Of a stretch of DNA of 64,000 bases, positions 59,898-64,000 are shown one piece after another (the stretch's first letter is position 1; each line of letters starts with the position of its first letter). This DNA is from JACVRW01 sp035650215 (lineage in GTDB: Bacteria; Actinomycetota; Thermoleophilia; Solirubrobacterales; Thermoleophilaceae), in the NCBI GenBank assembly GCA_035650215.1, contig DASRIC010000083.1, positions 1 through 64,000 of the forward strand, read 5' to 3'. Made by a program: the position numbers and the translations under genes. The notes under the pieces were generated by a model. It was not told the DNA's origin. It ran no database searches and saw only the letters and a program-made list of their open reading frames with translations.

Positions 59898-60842
59898 CTA
59901 GGGCGCGAAGAACGGCGTGCTCACGTAGCGCTCTCCCGAGTCCGGCAGGATCACCACGATCCGCTTGCCCCGCATCTCCGGACGCGAGCCCACCTGGATC
60001 GCTCCCCAGAGCGCCGCCCCGCACGAGATGCCCGCGAGCACGCCCTCGCGCTGCGCGCAGCGCCGCGCGGTCTCGATCGCGTCCTCGTCGTCCACCGGGA
60101 TGATCTCGTCGATCACCTCGCGGTTCAGCACCTCGGGCACGAAGCCAGGCCCGATCCCCTGGATCTTGTGCGGACCCGGCCGCCCGCCGGAGAGCACCGG
60201 CGAGCTGGCCGGCTCGACCCCGACCACCAGTAGCTCCGGGTTGCGCTCCTTGAGCCGCTCGCCGCAGCCCGTGATCGTCCCGCCCGTGCCGGCCCCCGCC
60301 ACGAACGCGTCCAGGCGCCCGTCCATGTCGCGCCAGATCTCCTCCGCGGTGGTACGGCGGTGGATTTCGGGGTTGGCCGGATTTGAGAACTGGTTGGGGA
60401 CGAAGCAGTCGCCCCGCTCACGGCACACGCCCCGCGCCCGCTCCACGGCCTCGTCCATCCCCCCCATCGACTCGACGAGGATCACCTCGGCGCCGTACAG
60501 CCGCAGCAGCCGCTCGCGCTCCCGGCTCATCCCCTGCGGCATGGTGAGCACCAGGTCGTACCCCTTGGCGGCGCACACGAACGCGAGCGCGATCCCGGTA
60601 TTGCCGGAGGTGGCCTCGACGATCGTGTTGCGGCCCGGCTCGATCCGCCCCTCGGCCTCGGCGGCCTCGATCATGGCCACGCCGATCCTGTCCTTCACGC
60701 TGCCGGCGGGGTTGTAGGCCTCGAGCTTCCCCACCAGCTCCGCCTCGCAGCCCGGGGCCAGGCGCGTGAGCCGCACCATCGGCGTGTTGCCCACGATCTC
60801 GGCGAGGTTGTCGGGAATCGCCGCGAGGGGCGGCACGCTCAT
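59898..60842 (-). CDS. cysK: Cysteine synthase (O-acetylserine sulfhydrylase)
   Basis: PLP fold-II enzyme making cysteine from O-acetylserine and sulfide. The 314-residue protein has IVGNTPMVRLTRLAPG (16-31), NPAGSVKDRIG with the PLP lysine at 50, VEATSGNTGIALA, GAGTGGTITGCG and GPHKIQGIGPGFVPEVL. Length and motifs are those of CysK. The ATG at 60842 has TACAGT 7 nt upstream, making it the promoter-proximal gene of a cysK-cysE operon. The genome also has cystathionine beta-synthase near 21 kb, so direct and transsulfuration routes coexist. Confidence 0.95.
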   Translation of the reverse strand: MSVPPLAAIPDNLAEIVGNTPMVRLTRLAPGCEAELVGKLEAYNPAGSVKDRIGVAMIEAAEAEGRIEPGRNTIVEATSGNTGIALAFVCAAKGYDLVLTMPQGMSRERERLLRLYGAEVILVESMGGMDEAVERARGVCRERGDCFVPNQFSNPANPEIHRRTTAEEIWRDMDGRLDAFVAGAGTGGTITGCGERLKERNPELLVVGVEPASSPVLSGGRPGPHKIQGIGPGFVPEVLNREVIDEIIPVDDEDAIETARRCAQREGVLAGISCGAALWGAIQVGSRPEMRGKRIVVILPDSGERYVSTPFFAP

Positions 60843-60849
60843 GGACCCG

Positions 60850-60855
60850 ACTGTA
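60850..60855 (-). promoter_or_regulatory. Putative -10 box of cysK-cysE
   Basis: TACAGT lies 7 nt before the cysK ATG in the 26-bp gap after the beta-helix protein gene. Confidence 0.55.
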
Positions 60856-60868
60856 TCCGGCGGGCGGC

Positions 60869-62038
60869 TCAGCCCGTGGTGTTGCCTTCCGAGGCGATCC
60901 CGGTGCTGAGCGTGTCGGTCCTGAACACGGAGTTGGCGGCGCCGAAGGCGTTCGAGAGGATCGAGACCGTGTGCGAGTCCACGAGCAGCACGCCCGCCCT
61001 GGCGCCGCACCCCGTCGTGGGCGCAAGCGCGATCGTGTTCGAGCTCACCTCCGCGTTCTTGACGCCGCGCAGCTCCAAACCGTTACGGGTGCCAAGCAGC
61101 CGGTTGCCGCGGAAGGTGAAGCCGCTGCGGTAGACCGGCGGGCGACCGTCCGCGAAGACCGGCGAGAGGATCCTCACCGGAGCGAAGCAGTCGCTGGTCG
61201 GGACCGTCTGGGTGTTGTCCACGACCATCACGTCGCCCACCTGCGGATCCGCGCCGAAGCCCACGTTCGCCACCACGCCGTAGCTGTTGGCGCCGAAGCT
61301 GTTGCGGGCGATCGTGATGTGCCGGGCGATCTCGCAGTCGTCGTCGCTCTCGATGTCCACGTTCGACCACGCCACCTGGCCCACGTTCGAGTCCTGGAGC
61401 GTCACGTTCTCGGCGTCGACCACGGCGAGCCCCTGGCGGCCGATCCGCTCGATCGTCGCCCCGCTGATCACCACGTTGCGCGCACTCGAGGCGTCGTCGC
61501 CGCACGCCGGAGAGTCGACAGAGCGCCAGAGCATCATCCCGTCCCCCCAGACCTCGCGCGCCTGCACGCTCTGCAGCGTCATGCCCTGCACGCCCTCGAC
61601 GGAGAAGCCGTGCTGCCACTCGAGGGCGGGGTCGTAGCCACCGGCGGGGTTGCTCCCCCGCACGGCGAGGTTCTGGACGGTGAGGTTGCCGCCGCCTACG
61701 AAGCGCCAGTTGGCGCGGTGGCTCCCGCCCGGGGTGAGTGCGCGGAACTCGGAGCCCTGACCGTCGATCACGAGTCCCGTCCGGCCGCTGAGCGTGATCG
61801 TCTCGCTCTGGCCGTAGCAGCGGCCGCGACCGAACTGCACCTTGCCCCCGTCCGGAACGGTGGCGAGCCAGCTGGTGATCTGGGCGTCGACCGCCACCGA
61901 GCAGTCGGCCTTGATCTTGACCGGAACCTTGTAGACGCCGCCGAGTCGCGGCGCGCCGAGTGCCGGAGCGGCCACGACGGCGAGGACGAGGAGCAGGGCC
62001 AGCAGCCAGAGGCCGCCGCGGGCGCGGTTGCGGGACAT
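60869..62038 (-). CDS. Exported right-handed beta-helix protein
   Basis: 389 residues. A signal peptide (WLLALLLVLAVVAAPALGAP, cleavage near 29) precedes a repeated short-strand pattern with NLTVQNLAVRG, GMTLQSVQAREVWGDGMML, ARNVVISGATIERIG, NVTLQDSNVGQVAWSNV and HITIARNSFG, typical of parallel beta-helix (PbH1) carbohydrate-active or surface proteins. Cysteine pairs (ADC, SPACGDD, DDDCE, SDCF, GCGARAG) may form disulfides. The ribosome site GAGGAGCAAC precedes the ATG at 62038. No catalytic motif is recognised; possible polysaccharide lyase or adhesin. Same strand as cysK. Confidence 0.75.
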   Translation of the reverse strand: MSRNRARGGLWLLALLLVLAVVAAPALGAPRLGGVYKVPVKIKADCSVAVDAQITSWLATVPDGGKVQFGRGRCYGQSETITLSGRTGLVIDGQGSEFRALTPGGSHRANWRFVGGGNLTVQNLAVRGSNPAGGYDPALEWQHGFSVEGVQGMTLQSVQAREVWGDGMMLWRSVDSPACGDDASSARNVVISGATIERIGRQGLAVVDAENVTLQDSNVGQVAWSNVDIESDDDCEIARHITIARNSFGANSYGVVANVGFGADPQVGDVMVVDNTQTVPTSDCFAPVRILSPVFADGRPPVYRSGFTFRGNRLLGTRNGLELRGVKNAEVSSNTIALAPTTGCGARAGVLLVDSHTVSILSNAFGAANSVFRTDTLSTGIASEGNTTG

Positions 62039-62073
62039 GTTGCTCCTCACCTCGACAGGAACGGCGCGCGACT

Positions 62074-62730
62074 TTACCCCCGCGCGCCGACCACGACCTC
62101 GCCCGCGGCTCCCGTGAGCACTATGCCGGCGAGCGCGGGCGCGCCCGGGCTCACGGCGATCGGGAGATGGTGCTCGCCGAGCCATTCGCTGAGACGGTCC
62201 GCGTCGCCGTCGAGCCGAAGCTCCGTGATCTGGACCGGGCCGTCCCGATGGTCGGCGGGAATGTGGCCCGGGAACGCGGTGCCCGGTTCCCACTCGATGA
62301 AGAACGGCAGGAACGGCTCGGCGGCGGCCTCCGCCAGTGCCGCCATGCGCCAGCGGACGACCCGGCCGTCCCGGGCCTTCCGCGATCGGCTGTCGACGCT
62401 CAGGCCCAGCCCTCCGGCCACATCGTCGAGCCGCACGGTCCGTACGGCCCAGCCGAGCGGCCGCGCCGGCCCGGCCGTCGCCCCTCCCACCCAGCGCCCG
62501 AACGCGCTGCTCGCCGCCTCGTCCTCGTCGACCACCGCGACCAGCTCGAGATAGGTCTCGCCGAGCGGGACGATCCTGTTGGCGGTCCCCCAGCCCGGAT
62601 GACGGCCGCCCTCGACCGAGGCCAAGCCGTGGCGCTCCTCGAGCTCCCGCCCAGCCTGCGCCAGGTCCGACACCGCGATCAGTACGTGGTCGAGCTCCAG
62701 AGCGGCGAGGGTAGCTGGAGGCGGCACCAC
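62074..62730 (-). CDS. Glyoxalase/VOC-like protein
   Basis: 218 residues starting VPPPATLAALELDHVLIAVSDLAQAGRELEE, the classic start of the Glyoxalase-like (VOC/Glyoxalase_3) fold, then GTANRIVPLGETYLELVAVVDEDEA and a second beta-alpha-beta unit ending LDGDADRLSEWLGEHHLP. The His in LDHVLIAV and Glu in YLELVAV could be metal ligands. The GTG at 62730 is 11 nt from the divergent SnoaL-like gene start region. Likely a dioxygenase-like or fosfomycin-resistance-like member, but the substrate is unknown. Confidence 0.8.
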   Translation of the reverse strand: MVPPPATLAALELDHVLIAVSDLAQAGRELEERHGLASVEGGRHPGWGTANRIVPLGETYLELVAVVDEDEAASSAFGRWVGGATAGPARPLGWAVRTVRLDDVAGGLGLSVDSRSRKARDGRVVRWRMAALAEAAAEPFLPFFIEWEPGTAFPGHIPADHRDGPVQITELRLDGDADRLSEWLGEHHLPIAVSPGAPALAGIVLTGAAGEVVVGARG

Positions 62731-62747
62731 GCGATACTCGTATGCCG

Positions 62748-63146
62748 ATGTCCCAGGAGAACGTGGAGATCGTGCGGCGGATCCTCGCCGAGTGGGCTCG
62801 AGGGGACTTCCGTGCCGGAGCGGACGACCTCGACCCGGAGGTCGTCTTCATCGTTCGCCCCCCGTTCCCGGAGCCCGCGAGCGTCATCGGCGCAGCGGGA
62901 ATCAGCGACTACATGCGCGGATTTCTAGAGCAGTGGACTGGATATGAAATCGAGGCCACGGGGTTCGAGCCCATCGGCGAAACCGTCCTGGTCGCTGTCG
63001 TGCAGCGAGGGACCGGGAGCTCGAGCGGAGTCCCGGTCGAGATTCCGCATTGGATGGTCTTCGAGTTCCGCGGTGGAATGATCGTGCGGATCGAGACCAT
63101 TCTCGACAGGGCCGACGCCCTCGAAGCCGCGCGGGTGCGGGAGTAG
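62748..63146 (+). CDS. SnoaL-like (NTF2-fold) protein
   Basis: 132 residues beginning MSQENVEIVRRILAEWARGDFRAGADDLDPEVVF, the standard opening of SnoaL-like domain proteins of actinobacteria, then YMRGFLEQWTGYEIEATGFEPIGETVLVAVVQRG and HWMVFEFRGGMIVRIETILDRADALEA. The fold makes a cavity for a small ligand. A start at 62742 would add Met-Pro; I prefer 62748, which has TACTCG 7 nt upstream and begins the conserved MSQENVE. Ligand unknown. Confidence 0.85.
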   Translation: MSQENVEIVRRILAEWARGDFRAGADDLDPEVVFIVRPPFPEPASVIGAAGISDYMRGFLEQWTGYEIEATGFEPIGETVLVAVVQRGTGSSSGVPVEIPHWMVFEFRGGMIVRIETILDRADALEAARVRE

Positions 63147-63224
63147 CCTGGGCGGGGTTCCCTCCGATGCGCCAGGGGTAGTAGGTAGGTACCAGGCAAT
63201 CAGTCCAGCACGGAGGAGGAAGGC

Positions 63225-63392
63225 ATGGCCGGTTCGGGCGACAGTCGTGGAATCGGAGGGCTCTCGCTTGGCGGGATCATCGTGATCATCGGGATCGTTC
63301 TGATGCTCTTCTGGAGCCTCGTGCTCGGGCTGATCGTCGTCTTGATCGGTTTGATCGCCTTCGGCGGGTTCGCGCGCGGGAAGTGGTACTGA
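63225..63392 (+). CDS. Small membrane protein (55 residues)
   Basis: From ATG 63225 the frame encodes MAGSGDSRGIGGLSLGG followed by hydrophobic segments IIVIIGIVLMLFWSLVLGLIVVLIGLIAFGGF and a basic end ARGKWY. Two short membrane helices are likely. A strong GGAGGAGG ribosome site lies 6 nt upstream, which makes this convincing despite the size. Function unknown; similar tiny proteins are common as stress-membrane factors, but no family is assigned. Confidence 0.7.
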   Translation: MAGSGDSRGIGGLSLGGIIVIIGIVLMLFWSLVLGLIVVLIGLIAFGGFARGKWY

Positions 63393-63462
63393 CGCGTAGC
63401 CGGGCGCGCGCGGCGTGACCCCGTCCACCTCGGGTGTGTTCAGCAAATAGGTCGGCGCGTCG

Positions 63463-63468
63463 TATGCT
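63463..63468 (+). promoter_or_regulatory. Putative -10 box of the 60-residue gene
   Basis: TATGCT lies 6 nt before the GTG at 63475, the tightest spacing of this pattern in the window. Confidence 0.4.
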
Positions 63469-63474
63469 GATGTG

Positions 63475-63657
63475 GTGCGAGCGCTTCTGGAGGACGGGCC
63501 TCTGCAGGGCAAGGAGCTCGAGGTCGAGGCGGTGGAGGGCCGACCACCCAAAACGGTTGAGGTCCCCGACGACAAGGGCGGCGTTTGCCGATATTGCCTG
63601 GCAGAGTGGACTCAGGAGGGCATGAGCGCGGCCTACACATTTCTGTACGACGTCTAG
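63475..63657 (+). CDS. Small protein with a CxxC motif, unknown function
   Basis: 60 residues from GTG 63475: VRALLEDGPLQGKELEVEAVEG, a beta-rich middle and GGVCRYCLAEWTQEGM with a single CxxC. It could bind a metal as a dimer. The start is chosen from the TATGCT box 6 nt upstream; an adjacent GTG at 63472 is also possible. I do not recognise the family. Confidence 0.55.
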   Translation: MRALLEDGPLQGKELEVEAVEGRPPKTVEVPDDKGGVCRYCLAEWTQEGMSAAYTFLYDV

Positions 63658-63866
63658 TTGTCACCTGGCCAGACACCCCCTGGCCTCGCGGGATACTGGG
63701 CGGGCGAGGTCGCAAGAACGGACAAACAGGGGGTAGAACACGTGAGCGGCCCGCTGGTAGAACACGCACGGGGCCGGTTTCCCGAACGCGCTGGCGACGC
63801 TTCGAGTAACCCCCGGCGTCGCTGGCAGAGTTCCTTGGGTTTCCGGCCCCGCTTGACCATGCTAGG
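63658..63866. other. Unassigned region with a short direct repeat
   Basis: No convincing gene. It holds two copies of GGTAGAACACG (within 63730-63770) and a possible hairpin with GCGACGC/GCGTCGC arms (about 63795-63823). The base composition is less GC-biased than neighbouring genes. A minus-strand frame starting MVKRGRKPKELC is present but lacks supporting features. Confidence 0.3.
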
Positions 63867-64000
63867 TCAGCTTCTCGGTCCTGCAACCTCGAACGTCCGC
63901 CGAAGCGTTGCGAGGTCGCCAGCCCCCACGGCATCGCGGACCATCAGACCGGTGCTGAGCGCGCTCCCCCCGTCCCGCACACCGTTGATACCCGCTGCGC
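63867..64000 (-). CDS. Possible 3' end of a gene cut by the window edge
   Basis: A minus-strand frame runs in from beyond the right edge for 44 codons and ends in TGA at 63867-63869. The visible end reads VRDAVGAGDLATLRRTFEVAG before the last residues. Third-codon GC is about 70%, lower than nearby genes but compatible with coding. No motif is recognisable, so both the existence and the identity are uncertain. Confidence 0.3.
   Translation of the reverse strand, partial: AAGINGVRDGGSALSTGLMVRDAVGAGDLATLRRTFEVAGPRS

Noticed and set aside
63654..63860. Minus-strand frame starting MVKRGRKPKELC
   Set aside because: Overlaps the end of the 60-residue gene, has Cys/Ser/Arg-rich low-quality sequence, and no ribosome site or domain.

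Overview
The window is high-GC DNA that reads as a chromosome segment of an actinobacterium, most likely class Thermoleophilia (Solirubrobacterales/Gaiellales-like). Support: the partial 16S rRNA at the left edge, an actinobacterial-style rRNA leader, heavy use of GTG/TTG starts, HtaA-like and DUF892 proteins, and many start codons sitting 6-10 nt after a TANNNT hexamer, the arrangement expected for leaderless mRNAs. The placement is inference; no database search was possible. I see no insertion sequence, prophage, CRISPR array, plasmid function or tRNA. It looks like core chromosome dominated by amino-acid and menaquinone biosynthesis, mostly read from the minus strand.

Layout. 1-0.7 kb: 5' part of a 16S rRNA gene (minus) and its leader. 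0.7-8.2 kb: tyrS, a class A penicillin-binding protein, argH coupled to a 3-methyladenine DNA glycosylase gene, a GNAT acetyltransferase and an HTH_42/AlkZ-like protein. 8.2-19.7 kb: a branched-chain amino-acid block (minus): leuA behind a Leu-codon-rich leader peptide, a maleylacetate-reductase-like dehydrogenase, an SDR, an XRE-cupin regulator, leuC, leuD, a methyltransferase, leuB, ilvE, cimA and a DegT-type aminotransferase. 19.7-27.8 kb: SRPBCC protein and quinone oxidoreductase; cystathionine beta-synthase and metB; cold-shock protein, small basic protein and S4 protein; a ferritin-like DUF892 protein with C-terminal repeats; a tandem DUF1990 protein. 27.8-32.2 kb: serA with a class V aminotransferase, then ilvC with a DUF4190-like protein. 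32.2-40.7 kb: menaquinone genes menE, menB-menA-menC, menH, menD and menF. 40.7-43 kb: ilvB-ilvN. 43-51.4 kb: small membrane proteins, GNAT, type II NADH dehydrogenase, gatCAB and a Vps62-like exported protein. 51.7-64 kb: MFS exporter, folD, pcrA/uvrD helicase, an ABC-2 transporter, a queuosine-salvage (DUF2419) protein, cysK-cysE, an exported beta-helix protein, a glyoxalase-like protein, a SnoaL-like protein, two small proteins and an unresolved right edge.

How the genes fit together. ilvBN, ilvC and ilvE supply valine and leucine precursors. leuA, leuC, leuD and leuB make leucine. cimA with leuCD/leuB implies isoleucine from pyruvate by the citramalate route. serA and the class V aminotransferase make serine, which feeds cysE/cysK and cystathionine beta-synthase. 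The men genes cover chorismate to demethylmenaquinone except the DHNA-CoA thioesterase and the final methyltransferase; the NDH-2 enzyme would reduce the quinone.

The observations most worth follow-up are regulatory: the leucine leader ahead of leuA, a palindrome covering the -10 of the XRE regulator, divergent promoters whose -10 boxes abut or overlap, and upstream TAG stop codons that double as the first half of the next gene's -10. I found no convincing evidence of a wholly new multi-gene system.
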